Shown: positions 1 through 10,355, counted from the first letter of the stretch. The stretch is 64,000 bases of DNA from Rudaea sp. (GCA_025451955.1 JANWJJ010000041.1:19741-83740); one strand, 5' to 3'. The notes: generated by a model not told the origin, from the sequence alone. Numbers and translations are program-made.

Positions 1-321
1 CGGCGCCGGCAGCGGCCGGTGATCGTCGATCCAGCCGACCAATGCGATCAACGTAATCGCACACATCAGCCGCAATGGCGAAACCATTCCCGGCAGGAAA
101 TGTGCGCATGCCGCCAGCCCGACGATCACTGCGACCACGATGCCAATACCACCGCCACGCGGCGTCGGCACGGAATGCGAGCGACGCTGGCCTGGAAGGT
201 CGAGCAGGTTCTTGCGCTGCGCGTAGCGGATGCTGGCCGCGGTGACGAGCGCGGAAACCAGAAAACTGGCGAGCAGATAAGCCCATCCATGCGCCGCGGC
301 AAGATTGGACCACCCGTTCAT
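1..321 (-). CDS. Glycosyltransferase family 4 / WecA-MraY-like undecaprenyl-phosphate sugar transferase (partial, runs off window start)
   Basis: Reverse-strand reading MNGWSNLAAAHGWAYLLASFLVSALVTAASIRYAQRKNLLDLPGQRRSHSVPTPRGGGIGIVVAVIVGL...WIDDHRPLP; the 'D.P..R..H..PTPRGGG' motif and a 'DD' motif are typical of this family. Confidence 0.8.
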   Translation of the reverse strand, partial: MNGWSNLAAAHGWAYLLASFLVSALVTAASIRYAQRKNLLDLPGQRRSHSVPTPRGGGIGIVVAVIVGLAACAHFLPGMVSPLRLMCAITLIALVGWIDDHRPLPAP

Positions 322-421
322 GCGACCTCCCGCAGGATAAACCGGAAACTCGTACAGTGTACTCAAACGCGCTCGATCAAGATCGCCGCCACGATTGCAT
401 CGCCTTGCCGCTTTGGCGGCA

Positions 422-1609
422 TCACTCGCCGGCCACACCATGAATCGGCCGCACCGATCCCCAGGTCTTGCAGCTTGGACACTGCCAATGATGTGCCTTG
501 GCGCCGAAGCCGCATTTGTTGCAGCGATACATGGCCTGGCCTTCGATCAATTTGCGCGTGAGATCCTGCAAGATCAACAGGTTCTCACGTGCCTCGCCCT
601 GCGAGTTATGCAGGGTTGCGCCGATCAAGGTCATCAGTCCGCGTACCGACGGGCGTTGGCGCAACTGGCGCGTCAGGAATTCGACCGCCGCACTTTCACC
701 GCGAGTGCTGGCATAGAGTTTCGCCAGGGCGATGACCGGTGACACACCTTGCGAGCGATCGATGATCTCGGCAAGAAATTTTTCCGCGCGTTGCATTTGC
801 TGCAGGCGCGCATAGCAATCGAGCAACGGCGGCAGCGCTTCGGGCACGAAATCCACATCCAGGGTGGCGACGCGTTCGAATGCCTGTGCGGCGGCTTCGA
901 AATTTCCCTGCTGGGCTTCGATATGGCCTAACACGATATAGGCGCGCACGCACTCTGGTTGGCTCTCAAAAGCCTGATCCAGATGCGCCTGTGCTTCGGC
1001 GAAATTTCTTGCCGCGCGTGCTTGCTCGGCCTGCTCACAATGAAATTGTGCAATCACCGGACCTTCGGACTCGCCGCTGATCCGCTGCAACCGGCGTGCA
1101 TGATCGATGGCTTTGTCCCAATCCTTCTCGTGCTGATAAATGCTGATGAGATGGCGCAAGGCCGAGGGCACGTGCGCATCCATCGCCACCAGGTCGGTGA
1201 ACAGGGTTTCGGCGCGGTCGAGCAAACCGGCGCGCATATAGTCTTCGCCCAGTTCCAGCAGGGCGATGGTTTTTTCGTCGTTGCTCAGATTCGGCCGCGC
1301 GATCAGGTGTTGATGCACGCGGATGGCGCGATCGACTTCGCCGCGACGGCGAAAAAGATTGCCCAGGGCAAGATGCGTTTCCACCGTGTCGCGGTTGAAT
1401 TCGGCCAGCTTGAGGAACACCTCGATGGCCTTGTCCGGCTGCTCGTTGAGCAGGTAATTCAGGCCACGAAAATAACTCGACGACAATTCACTGACGCCGA
1501 CGCGGCGTGATCGCTCGCTGCTGCGGCGACCGATGTACCAGCCGGAAAACGCGGCCAGCGGCAGCAGCAAGGCCAGCAGCGGCAGGAAAAAATGTGCCAG
1601 TGCGGTCAT
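422..1609 (-). CDS. lapB: Lipopolysaccharide assembly protein LapB (TPR repeats, C-terminal CxxC...CxxC zinc motif)
   Basis: MTALAHFFLPLLALLLPLAAFSGWYIGRR... TPRs, ending RCNKCGFGAKAHHWQCPSCKTWGSVRP; adjacent to lapA. Start trimmed to the internal ATG. Confidence 0.92.
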   Translation of the reverse strand: MTALAHFFLPLLALLLPLAAFSGWYIGRRSSERSRRVGVSELSSSYFRGLNYLLNEQPDKAIEVFLKLAEFNRDTVETHLALGNLFRRRGEVDRAIRVHQHLIARPNLSNDEKTIALLELGEDYMRAGLLDRAETLFTDLVAMDAHVPSALRHLISIYQHEKDWDKAIDHARRLQRISGESEGPVIAQFHCEQAEQARAARNFAEAQAHLDQAFESQPECVRAYIVLGHIEAQQGNFEAAAQAFERVATLDVDFVPEALPPLLDCYARLQQMQRAEKFLAEIIDRSQGVSPVIALAKLYASTRGESAAVEFLTRQLRQRPSVRGLMTLIGATLHNSQGEARENLLILQDLTRKLIEGQAMYRCNKCGFGAKAHHWQCPSCKTWGSVRPIHGVAGE

Positions 1610-1926
1610 GCGCGGCGGCGTTCGGAATTCACGGATGCGGCGGTTTCGGTTTGATCGCCACTGTCGCGCCGTTTCAGATCGTCGGCGAGCTTGCGCACAC
1701 GCTGACGCAGACGCAGCACCAGGCCAAGATAAACCGCCAGTCCGCCGATCAACCAGCCCAGCAAAAGCGCGCACAGGAACGCCGCGCCTTTTGGCGCGTG
1801 CACAACCTCAAAATAGAAATCGAAGGCGATGCGCTCGCTGTTCAACGCGCCGAATACTGCGCCGGCAACGGCGAAGATCAACGCCAGCAGGATCAGTCCG
1901 AAACGCATGCGTCTATCCAGGTCCAA
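1606..1926 (-). CDS. lapA: LapA family (DUF1049) inner membrane protein
   Basis: Small two-TM protein directly upstream of lapB, overlapping it. Confidence 0.85.
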   Translation of the reverse strand: MDLDRRMRFGLILLALIFAVAGAVFGALNSERIAFDFYFEVVHAPKGAAFLCALLLGWLIGGLAVYLGLVLRLRQRVRKLADDLKRRDSGDQTETAASVNSERRRA

Positions 1927-1997
1927 GTGTAAAAACGTGCTGATGATGTGACCGGCACGGCCAGTCTCGGGAGCGAAAATATCACCGCGATGAGGCG

Positions 1998-2303
1998 CTA
2001 GCCCGCCTTGACGCGATTCGCCACAAGCAGATTCACCCGTTCGCGCAATTCCTTGCCGGGCTTGAAATGCGGCACATGCTTGCCGGGCAGCGCGACGGCG
2101 GTGCCGGTCTTGGGATTGCGGCCCATGCGTGGCGGGCGGAAATGCAGGGAAAAACTGCCGAAGCCGCGGATTTCGATACGCTCGCCATTCGCCAGTGCGT
2201 GACTCAATTGTTCCATCACGCTTTTGACGGATAGTTCCACATCGTTGAAGGCCAGATGGCTTTGGCGCAACGCCAAGGCTTGGATCAACTCCGATTTGGT
2301 CAT
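1998..2303 (-). CDS. ihfB: Integration host factor subunit beta
   Basis: [90 protein letters not shown]. Confidence 0.96.
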   Translation of the reverse strand: MTKSELIQALALRQSHLAFNDVELSVKSVMEQLSHALANGERIEIRGFGSFSLHFRPPRMGRNPKTGTAVALPGKHVPHFKPGKELRERVNLLVANRVKAG

Positions 2304-2438
2304 GGGCGCAGAATCCGCGATTTTCAGGTTGAGGCAGGTAGCATAAGCTGAAGCAAAATACGACGTTCGGCTTGTGCCGGTAGTACCGTCATGAAGCGTA
2401 AGCACGGCCCGCGGCAATAAACCGCGGGCCGGCCGACA

Positions 2439-4109
2439 TCATTCAGACTTGTTCATCTGTTCCTTGAGCAAGGCACCGAGTTTTGTGGTGCCGCCGGAAC
2501 CCGACTGGTACTCTTCAAGCACCTGCTGCATTTCATCGTCGTCCTTGGCGCGGATCGACAACTGCAACACTCGGCCCTTGCGGTCCATGCCGGTGAACTT
2601 GGCCTCGACCTTGTCGCCCACTTTCAGATGCAGGGTGGCGTCTTCGACACGCTCCTTGGCGATGTCATTGGCGCGCAGATAACCTTCCACGCCCTCGCCC
2701 ATATCGATCGTGGCGCCCTTGGCGTCGACTTCCTTGACCGTGCCGTTGATGATGCTGCCACGCGGATGCGCCGCCATGAACTGGCCGAACGGATCCTGCT
2801 CGAGCTGCTTGATGCCCAGGCTGATGCGTTCGCGTTCCGGATCGACCGCCAGCACGACGGCTTCAACCGTGTCGCCCTTCTTGAAATTGCGCACGAGGTC
2901 TTCGCCCGTGCTCTGCCAGGAAATATCCGACAGATGCACCAAGCCGTCGATGCCGCCATCCAGGCCGACGAAGATGCCGAAATCGGTGATCGACTTGATC
3001 TGGCCCGAGACGCGATCGTTCTTCTTGTGAATCGCGGCGAAGGTTTCCCACGGATTGGCCTGGGTTTGCTTGATGCCGAGCGAAATGCGACGGCGCTCTT
3101 CGTCCACGTCGAGCACCATGACTTCCACTTCGTCGCCGACCTGGACCATCTTGGCCGGGTTGACGTTCTTGTTGGTCCAGTCCATCTCGGAAACGTGGAC
3201 CAGACCCTCGACGCCGGGTTCCAGCTCCACGAAGCAGCCGTAATCGGTGACGTTGGAAATCTTGCCGAACAGGCGCGTATTGGTCGGATAACGGCGTGCG
3301 ATCGCGACCCAGGGATCTTCGCCCAACTGCTTCAGACCAAGGCTGACGCGGTTGCGCTCGCGGTCGAAACGCAGCACGCGCACTTCGAGTTCATCGCCGA
3401 CATTGACCACTTCGGACGGATGACGCACGCGCTTCCACGCCATGTCGGTGATGTGCAGCAGGCCATCGATGCCGCCCAGATCCACGAACGCACCGTAATC
3501 GGTGAGGTTCTTGACCACGCCCTTGACCACCGCGTTTTCCTGCAGGCGATCGAGCAACTGTTCGCGTTCTTCGGAATGCTCGCTCTCGACCACAGCGCGG
3601 CGACTGACCACGACGTTATTGCGCTTGCGATCGAGCTTGATGATCTTGAATTCGAGTTCTTTGCCTTCCAGGAACACCGGATCGCGCACCGGACGCACAT
3701 CCACCAGCGAACCTGGCAGGAAGGCGCGGACATCCTTGATATCCACGGTAAAACCGCCCTTGACCTTGCCGGAAATCTTGCCGGTCACGGTGGCATTGGC
3801 CTGCTGCGCTTCTTCCAGTTCGTCCCATACCAGCGAACGCTTGGCCTTTTCGCGCGACAGGCGAGTTTCGCCGAAGCCGTCTTCGATGGCGTCGAGGGCA
3901 ACTTTCACCTCGTCGCCGAGCTTCACTTCGAGCTCGCCCTGCTCGTTGTGGAATTGCTCGATGGGGACAATGCCCTCGGATTTGAGCCCGGCGTTGATCA
4001 CGACAACGTCGTTGCGGATTTCGACAACGATGCCGGAAACGATGGTGCCCGGCTTCAATTTGGCCAGGGCCTGGCTCTGTTCAAACAGTTCGGCAAAACT
4101 CTCAGTCAT
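2439..4109 (-). CDS. rpsA: 30S ribosomal protein S1
   Basis: Repeated S1 RNA-binding domains, [14 protein letters not shown]... start. Confidence 0.97.
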   Translation of the reverse strand: MTESFAELFEQSQALAKLKPGTIVSGIVVEIRNDVVVINAGLKSEGIVPIEQFHNEQGELEVKLGDEVKVALDAIEDGFGETRLSREKAKRSLVWDELEEAQQANATVTGKISGKVKGGFTVDIKDVRAFLPGSLVDVRPVRDPVFLEGKELEFKIIKLDRKRNNVVVSRRAVVESEHSEEREQLLDRLQENAVVKGVVKNLTDYGAFVDLGGIDGLLHITDMAWKRVRHPSEVVNVGDELEVRVLRFDRERNRVSLGLKQLGEDPWVAIARRYPTNTRLFGKISNVTDYGCFVELEPGVEGLVHVSEMDWTNKNVNPAKMVQVGDEVEVMVLDVDEERRRISLGIKQTQANPWETFAAIHKKNDRVSGQIKSITDFGIFVGLDGGIDGLVHLSDISWQSTGEDLVRNFKKGDTVEAVVLAVDPERERISLGIKQLEQDPFGQFMAAHPRGSIINGTVKEVDAKGATIDMGEGVEGYLRANDIAKERVEDATLHLKVGDKVEAKFTGMDRKGRVLQLSIRAKDDDEMQQVLEEYQSGSGGTTKLGALLKEQMNKSE

Positions 4110-4285
4110 GTTGGGTTCCAAGTGATCTCAAGACCTTTATCCAAGTGGTTGTTTACACTTCGATTCCGGTCCACCGGTTATGGTACGAATCAATCCGCAC
4201 CGTTGCTGTTCCCTGCCGCTTGAGCGACAGGACCTTGAAGCGCAGCCTTGCGGCCCGCTCCGAATTCTTGCCCGTTTGCGTGTGC

Positions 4286-4978
4286 TCAACGATCCGCGCG
4301 CGGCGGCCGCACCAGGACGAGTACCGCCGCGACGACCGCATCGATCGGCATCCCGGTCGAATCGATCAAAACGGCATCGGCAGCCGGCTTGAGCGGGGCC
4401 ACCGGACGCTCGGCATCGCGTAGGTCGCGCGCCTGAATCTCGCGCAAAAGGGCGGCAAGTGTAACGCCTAACCCCTTTTCCTTCAACTGCTTATATCGCC
4501 GGCGTGCACGCTCCTCAGCGCTGGCGGTGAGAAAGACCTTGTGCCCGGCATCGGGAAAAATGACGGTGCCCATATCGCGCCCATCGGCGACTAGTCCCGG
4601 CGCCTTGCGGAAACTGCGCTGCTTGTCGAACAAGGCCGCGCGCACCGAGGGAATAGCCGCGATCGCCGACGCCGCCGCACCGCAGGTTTCGGTGCGGATA
4701 TCGTCAGTAGCATCAAGGCCATTGATGATGACGCGCGTCTCACCGCCATCCTTGGGATCACGAAAACTGATCCTGGTCGTCTGCGCGCAGCGAGTCACCG
4801 CGTCGGCATCCGACAAGTCCAACCCTTCCATACCGGCCGCAAAACCGACAGCCCGGTACAACGCTCCCGAATCCAGCAGATGCCAGCCCAGCGCATCGGC
4901 AACCCGGCTCGCGATCGTGCCCTTGCCGGAACCGGAAGGGCCGTCGATGGTAAGGACAGGGATGAGGTTTGGGCTCAT
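4286..4978 (-). CDS. cmk: Cytidylate kinase
   Basis: [40 protein letters not shown]; upstream of rpsA. Confidence 0.96.
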   Translation of the reverse strand: MSPNLIPVLTIDGPSGSGKGTIASRVADALGWHLLDSGALYRAVGFAAGMEGLDLSDADAVTRCAQTTRISFRDPKDGGETRVIINGLDATDDIRTETCGAAASAIAAIPSVRAALFDKQRSFRKAPGLVADGRDMGTVIFPDAGHKVFLTASAEERARRRYKQLKEKGLGVTLAALLREIQARDLRDAERPVAPLKPAADAVLIDSTGMPIDAVVAAVLVLVRPPRADR

Positions 4979-5005
4979 GGACAGCGCGGATGACAGCGTG
5001 CCATT

Positions 5006-5917
5006 CTAACCAGTGGCCGCGGCGACATGATCGATGGCTCGGCATCTGCGCCAGAACGGTGCAACGATGAGGCCCTTGCGGATCGTCAGCACAATGAATA
5101 CTACGGCCGCAGCCAAGCACACCAGCACCGCGATGATCGAAGCTTCCGGACCAAAGAGGCCGCCGGTCAGAAGTTCTGGGCCGTGAAAATGGCTCGCCAG
5201 CCCACTCGGCGAGGCGTGTCCGGAATTGTTGGCACCGAATACTCCGCCCTCTGTGAAATCCCAAGCGGCATGCAGCCCGATCGCCATCCACAACCGACGA
5301 GTATAGGCGTACACCGCCGCCAACAACACGCCCGCTTCCAACGCAATCGCCACGCTGCTGAGCAAGGACGCGCCCGGATTGAACCCATGCAACGCGCCGA
5401 ACACGATCGCGGAAATCGCCAGCGCAATCCAAGCACCCAAACTTTCTTCAACGATCCGGAACAGAACGCCGCGGAAAAGAAGTTCCACCAGGGCCGCCCC
5501 TTCAAACGCACCGCACAACGCAATGCCAAGCACGCCCGGGCCAGCACCGTCTCCCACCGAGACGACGCCCCGCTGCCAGAGGATCAGCATCACAAGCGAA
5601 AACAGCAACCCGCCGATCACGAAACCTGTCGCGAGTTCGGGCACCGCGTAACGCGCACCGAACTCGGTGGCGGCGCGACGCTCGATTACGTGTACGTAAA
5701 CAATATAAGTTCCGATCAACGCCGCGATCGTGATCAGCACGGCAACCAGCGCGCCCAGCATCGAATGCGGCTTGAAATGCGTCAAAGCGGCGATGCCCTG
5801 TAAGAGCACAACGACCAAGATCAACGCGATCAGTGCAATCACGATCCGCGTCAGCGGAAATTGTACGAGTCGCCAAAACTTGCCGCGATCAGCGCGAACA
5901 GATGTGGCGTTACCCAT
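5006..5917 (-). CDS. CPBP family (CAAX-protease/bacteriocin-processing-like) intramembrane metalloprotease
   Basis: Multi-TM protein with VELLFRG...FGALHGFNPG...HAAWDF motifs. Confidence 0.75.
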   Translation of the reverse strand: MGNATSVRADRGKFWRLVQFPLTRIVIALIALILVVVLLQGIAALTHFKPHSMLGALVAVLITIAALIGTYIVYVHVIERRAATEFGARYAVPELATGFVIGGLLFSLVMLILWQRGVVSVGDGAGPGVLGIALCGAFEGAALVELLFRGVLFRIVEESLGAWIALAISAIVFGALHGFNPGASLLSSVAIALEAGVLLAAVYAYTRRLWMAIGLHAAWDFTEGGVFGANNSGHASPSGLASHFHGPELLTGGLFGPEASIIAVLVCLAAAVVFIVLTIRKGLIVAPFWRRCRAIDHVAAATG

Positions 5918-5980
5918 ATCTTCAATCTCCTGTAGTCAAACAGCTGCGCATGGAATACGCCATGATGGCACACTTCAAAC

Positions 5981-6106
5981 CTAATCCAGCACGATCGACC
6001 TCACATCAAACCAACAGGCATTCGCGGTGTAGATGAAGCTCAGAAAGGAGGTCGCCACATAGGCGCAATCGCGAATGCGCACCAGCGCTTGCGCGAGCGT
6101 CCCGCT
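5981..6106 (-). pseudogene. Remnant/duplicate of the aroA 3' end
   Basis: Immediately after the toxin stop codon the minus strand reads SGTLAQALVRIRDCAYVATSFLSFIYTANACWFDVRSIVLD*, alignable to the AroA C-terminus AGLLARAEVRIRDCANVATSFPGFVELANGAGFAIAA*. Confidence 0.75.
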
Positions 6107-6481
6107 TCAGCTCATCGCAAGCCGATAGTGCTTTTGAATACGCTCGTCGAACGTCACCAGCGGTGCCTTGAGCAGCGCCGCGTGCGCAACGATCAGGCGA
6201 TCGAACGGATCGCGGGTGAACGCGAGCGCAAGCGCTTCCTTGACCACAGCCGCGAACGGCTCGGTTGCGGTTTGGATATCCAGTTCCTGGGTCAGGTACC
6301 GCGCAACTTCGAGGCCACCAAATCGGGTTCGCCCGATCTCGTGGAGAATTTCCAGTTCAAACAAGACGGCAGGTGAGATATACGCAGGCTGACTGTTGAG
6401 CAAACCTCTGGTGCGCGTCGACAAGCGCGTGCCGCGACCCTCGTACAGGTTCGCCGCCACGTGCGTATCCAGCATGATCAT
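6107..6481 (-). CDS. PIN-domain toxin (VapC-like)
   Basis: MIMLDTHVAANLYEG...ELEILHEIG...FTRDPFDRLIVAHA...LVTFDERIQ; acidic PIN residues present; overlaps upstream antitoxin. Confidence 0.87.
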   Translation of the reverse strand: MIMLDTHVAANLYEGRGTRLSTRTRGLLNSQPAYISPAVLFELEILHEIGRTRFGGLEVARYLTQELDIQTATEPFAAVVKEALALAFTRDPFDRLIVAHAALLKAPLVTFDERIQKHYRLAMS

Positions 6482-6780
6482 TTGCGTTTGCGCTTCGCCT
6501 TGCGCGACGGCAAATAAGCTGGCGCTGGCGGCTCCATCACACCCACCAACGGTTCACCGCTCCACTCCGCAGGCGAAAAATGTGGATCAAGCGGCGGACC
6601 GATCACCAAGTCCTGCTTTTTCAGCCGCGACAGCCGTCCGCCCGGCGGCGCAGTGTATTCGTCGCGCACCAGACGCAGACGTACGCCCTTGCGTGTGATC
6701 GTCAACGGCTCGCCGGTCTCGGCGACGCGGTCGGCAAGTGCAAACAGCTTCTGGCGCAATTCGGTAAGGGAAATGTTCAT
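6478..6780 (-). CDS. Antitoxin, Phd/YefM-like
   Basis: MNISLTELRQKLFALADRVAETGEPLTITRKGVRLRLVRDE; ATGA-type overlap with the PIN toxin. Confidence 0.75.
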   Translation of the reverse strand: MNISLTELRQKLFALADRVAETGEPLTITRKGVRLRLVRDEYTAPPGGRLSRLKKQDLVIGPPLDPHFSPAEWSGEPLVGVMEPPAPAYLPSRKAKRKRK

Positions 6781-6842
6781 GAGACTACGCAACCTGTACG
6801 TACGTACATTACCAAATCGCGCTGCTCCGGGCAACTGCGGGG

Positions 6843-8141
6843 TCAGGCAGCAATCGCGAAGCCAGCACCGTTGGCCAATTCCACAAACCCCGGAAACGAT
6901 GTCGCCACGTTCGCGCAATCGCGAATGCGTACCTCGGCGCGCGCAAGCAGGCCGGCAACGGCAAAACTCATCGCACAGCGGTGATCGCCGGCAGAATCCA
7001 CCTCTCCACTTGTAAACTTGCCGCCTTCGATGATCGCGCCGTCCGGTGTTTCTTCGACGGCAATGCCCAACGCTTGCAGACCTTTGGCCATCACGGCGAT
7101 GCGGTCGGATTCCTTGACGCGCAGCTCCGCCACGCCGCGAATGCGCGTCGTGCCTCGCGCTGACGCCGCGGCCACAAACAGAATTGGGAATTCATCGATC
7201 ATGTCCGGTACGAGTTCGATCGGCACATCGATACCTCGCAGCGGCGCATGGTGCACGACGAGATCGGCAACCGGTTCGCCGCCCAGCGAGCGCGGGTTCG
7301 ATTCGCAGATGTCCGCGCCCATCAGCCGCAACGCGGACAGCAAACCGGTGCGGCGCGGGTTGATTCCAACGGCTTGCAGAGTCAGCTCCGAACCGGGCAC
7401 AAGACTCGCCGCGACCAGAAAAAATGCAGCAGAGGAAAAATCCGCTGGAACATCGATGTCCGTCGCACGCAGACGATGTCCCCCACTCAACCGCGCGCGA
7501 CCCGGCGTGAACTCGATCGGCCACCCAAATGCGGTGAGCATGCGTTCGGTGTAGTCGCGCGTCGGATAGACCTCCTCGACAATAGTTTCGCCTTCGGCGT
7601 AGAAGCCGGCGAGCAGAATCGCGGACTTGACCTGAGCGCTTGCCACTGGCGGTGTGTATCGAATGCCCCAAAGACCGCTGGTGCGTCGGATGTGCAACGG
7701 CGGACGCCCACCTTCGGCCGATTCGATCCGCGCACCCATTGCGTTCAACGGGCCGGTTACGCGAAACATCGGCCGACGCGACAGGGAATCATCGCCAATC
7801 AAAGTGGAATCGAAACTTTGGCCGGCGAGCAACCCAGCCAAAAGGCGCATGCCAGTACCAGCGTTGCCGCAATCAATCGATTGTATTGGCGCTTGCAGGC
7901 CATGCAGACCAGCGCCGTGGACGATGCGCTCGCTCGCCCGCGGCGCCTCAATGCGCACACCCATATCCGTGAATGCACGCGCCGTGGCGCGCGTGTCTTC
8001 GCCTTCGAGAAAGCCGCTGATGTGCGACGTGCCTTCCGCGACCGCTGCCAACATGATCGCGCGATGCGAGATCGATTTGTCGCCGGGAACACTAATCTCG
8101 CCACGCAAGGGGCCCGCGGGTGAGCTGATCCAGTCGGTCAT
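6843..8141 (-). CDS. aroA: 3-phosphoshikimate 1-carboxyvinyltransferase (EPSP synthase)
   Basis: MTDWISSPAGPLRGEISVPGDKSISHRAIMLAAVAEG...GNAGTGMRLLAG. Confidence 0.96.
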   Translation of the reverse strand: MTDWISSPAGPLRGEISVPGDKSISHRAIMLAAVAEGTSHISGFLEGEDTRATARAFTDMGVRIEAPRASERIVHGAGLHGLQAPIQSIDCGNAGTGMRLLAGLLAGQSFDSTLIGDDSLSRRPMFRVTGPLNAMGARIESAEGGRPPLHIRRTSGLWGIRYTPPVASAQVKSAILLAGFYAEGETIVEEVYPTRDYTERMLTAFGWPIEFTPGRARLSGGHRLRATDIDVPADFSSAAFFLVAASLVPGSELTLQAVGINPRRTGLLSALRLMGADICESNPRSLGGEPVADLVVHHAPLRGIDVPIELVPDMIDEFPILFVAAASARGTTRIRGVAELRVKESDRIAVMAKGLQALGIAVEETPDGAIIEGGKFTSGEVDSAGDHRCAMSFAVAGLLARAEVRIRDCANVATSFPGFVELANGAGFAIAA

Positions 8142-9244
8142 GGCAACGCATCCAGCAAGCGTTCGTTCTCGGCGCGCGAGCCCACGCTGATGCGCAGGCA
8201 ATCCGGCAAACCATAGCCGCTCATTAGTCGCACGATCACGCCATGCTCAAACAATGCAGCCTCAACGGGTGCGGCATCACGGCCGAAATCGACCAGCACG
8301 AAATTCGTTTGCGAAGGCAGCGTGCGCAAACCCTGTGCGTGCAGGCGTTTGGCAAGATATTCACGCTCGCTAAAATTCCAGTCGCGACATTTGACGATAT
8401 GCCCTTGATCATTCAACGCCGCTTCGGTGGAAGCAAGCGCGAGACTGTTGACGTTGAACGATTCGCGCAGACGTTCCAGCACGGCGGCGACCGACGGCGA
8501 ACTCACCGCGTAGCCGATACGCAACCCCGCAAGTGCATAGGCTTTGGAAAAAGTGCGCGTCACGATCAGGTTTGGATAACGCGGCAGAAGACGCAACGCA
8601 CTCGACAAGCCGGCCGCCGTGACGAATTCGTGATACGCCTCATCGATCACAACCAGGGTTGTCGCTGGCACGCACGCGAGAAAACCCTCGAGCGCTGCGT
8701 CGTCGAACCAGGTGCCGGTCGGGTTGTTTGGATTGGCGAGATAAACGATGCGAGTGTCCGCGCGTATCGCTCGCACCATCGCATTGAGATCATGGCCGAG
8801 CGGCATCGTCGCGTGATCGCGTGGCAGGGCTGGAACTCGGATCGGCTGCGCGCCAGCCGCGGCGGTCGCAATCGGAAATACCGCGAAACCGAATTCGGAG
8901 AAAGCGATCGATGTGTCCGCATCGGCGAAGCACTGCGCGATCAGCATCAGCAATTCGTGCGAGCCATTGCCGAGCGTGATCTGTGCAGTATCGGCGCCAA
9001 GATGCTTTGCCAGCGCCGCCTTGAGTGACCCGCCTTGCGGGTCGGGGTAACGGAAAATTTCTGGCAGCGCCGCTTCGATGGCGACGATGGCGTGCGGGCT
9101 TGGGCCAAGCGGATTTTCGTTCGATCCCAGTTCAGCCAGCACTTTACCAAATCGTTTGCGCAACGCCGGCAGATCGTGGCCCGGATCGTAAGCGCGCAGC
9201 TTGCGCGTCGCGGCATTCGCGAGCGCAGCCGCATCGAAGGTCAC
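8138..9244 (-). CDS. hisC: Histidinol-phosphate/aromatic aminotransferase (HisC-like)
   Basis: LGSNENPLGPSPHA...YLANPNNPTGTWF...VIDEAYHEF...TRTFSKAYALAGLRIGY; probable GTG start overlapping the pheA stop; stop overlaps aroA ATG. Confidence 0.85.
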   Translation of the reverse strand: MTFDAAALANAATRKLRAYDPGHDLPALRKRFGKVLAELGSNENPLGPSPHAIVAIEAALPEIFRYPDPQGGSLKAALAKHLGADTAQITLGNGSHELLMLIAQCFADADTSIAFSEFGFAVFPIATAAAGAQPIRVPALPRDHATMPLGHDLNAMVRAIRADTRIVYLANPNNPTGTWFDDAALEGFLACVPATTLVVIDEAYHEFVTAAGLSSALRLLPRYPNLIVTRTFSKAYALAGLRIGYAVSSPSVAAVLERLRESFNVNSLALASTEAALNDQGHIVKCRDWNFSEREYLAKRLHAQGLRTLPSQTNFVLVDFGRDAAPVEAALFEHGVIVRLMSGYGLPDCLRISVGSRAENERLLDALP

Positions 9245-10344
9245 AGCACCGCCACCGGATACGAGCCGAGAATCTTGATCTGCGCGGCATGCGCCTTGAG
9301 TTCGGCCAGTGCCTTCTTCATCGGCGGGTCTTCGACATGGCCATCCAGGTCGATGAAAAATGCGTATTCCCACTTGGCGTGGTGCGAAGGCCGCGACTCG
9401 ATGCGGTTCATGCTGATGCCGTGGTGCGCGAACGGACTGAGCACGTTGAACAGCGCTCCGGGCCGATCGCGGATCGATACCAACACCGAGGTGCGATCGT
9501 GTCCGCACGAAGGAAAAATCTGCCGGCCAAGCACGAGAAAGCGCGTGGTGTTGTCGTCACGATCCTCGATCGGACTGGTTATGACCTTCTTCAGACCATA
9601 GACGTGACCCGCCGCTTCGCCGGCGATTGCAGCGGCGTCGTCGGCATTGCGCGCGCGCCGCGCGGCTTCAGCGTTACTCGACACCGGAATCTTCTCCGCC
9701 TTCGGCAGGTTCGTCCGCAGCCACGCCTTGGTCTGTGCGAATGACTGCGGATGCGAGTAGATGCGCTCGATATCCTCGATGTGGCCAGAGCGCGACAGCA
9801 GATACTGCTTCACGCGTAATTCCACTTCTCCACAAATCTTCAAATTGGATGTCAGGAACATATCCAGCGTAATTTGGATCGTGCCCTGCCCCGAGTTCTC
9901 CACCGGCACCACGCCGAAATCCGCATTGCCGCTTTCGACTTCCTGGAACACTTCCTCGATGCTGGCCAGCGGCAAGCCATGCGCGGAATGGCCGAAATGC
10001 TTGCGCGCCGCCTGCTCGCTGAAGGTGCCTTCCGGGCCGAGATAGCCGACCTTGAGCGGTTCCTGCTGCGCGAGACATGCCGACATGATTTCGCGAAACA
10101 GCCGCACCAGCACTTCATCGGCCAGCGGACCATCGTTGCGATCGATGACCATGCGCAGCACTTGTGACTCGCGCTCGGGCCGGTAGTAATCGACCGCCGC
10201 CTTGAGCAGTCCCTTGGCCTTGCCGACCTTGTGCGCCCAGCCGGCGCGCTCGGCGATCAGTTCCTGGATGTTGCGATCGATGGAATCGATGCGCTGGCGT
10301 GCGTCGCTCAGCGACAACGGTGCGGCAGCTTTCTTCCTGGTCAT
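9241..10344 (-). CDS. pheA: Bifunctional chorismate mutase / prephenate dehydratase
   Basis: Chorismate mutase N-terminus, then VGYLGPEGTFSEQAARKHFG and ACT domain (ESRPSHHAKWEYAFFIDLDGH). Confidence 0.95.
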   Translation of the reverse strand: MTRKKAAAPLSLSDARQRIDSIDRNIQELIAERAGWAHKVGKAKGLLKAAVDYYRPERESQVLRMVIDRNDGPLADEVLVRLFREIMSACLAQQEPLKVGYLGPEGTFSEQAARKHFGHSAHGLPLASIEEVFQEVESGNADFGVVPVENSGQGTIQITLDMFLTSNLKICGEVELRVKQYLLSRSGHIEDIERIYSHPQSFAQTKAWLRTNLPKAEKIPVSSNAEAARRARNADDAAAIAGEAAGHVYGLKKVITSPIEDRDDNTTRFLVLGRQIFPSCGHDRTSVLVSIRDRPGALFNVLSPFAHHGISMNRIESRPSHHAKWEYAFFIDLDGHVEDPPMKKALAELKAHAAQIKILGSYPVAVL

Positions 10345-10355
10345 CGCAAAGCCCG

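Noticed and set aside
2628-4223. 531-aa plus-strand ORF opposite rpsA
   Set aside because: Antisense shadow of the repetitive S1 domains; composition (many H/D/A runs) typical of antisense frames.
5941-6036. Short plus-strand ORFs over the aroA-tail remnant
   Set aside because: The minus-strand reading aligns to AroA; the plus-strand frames show no motifs.
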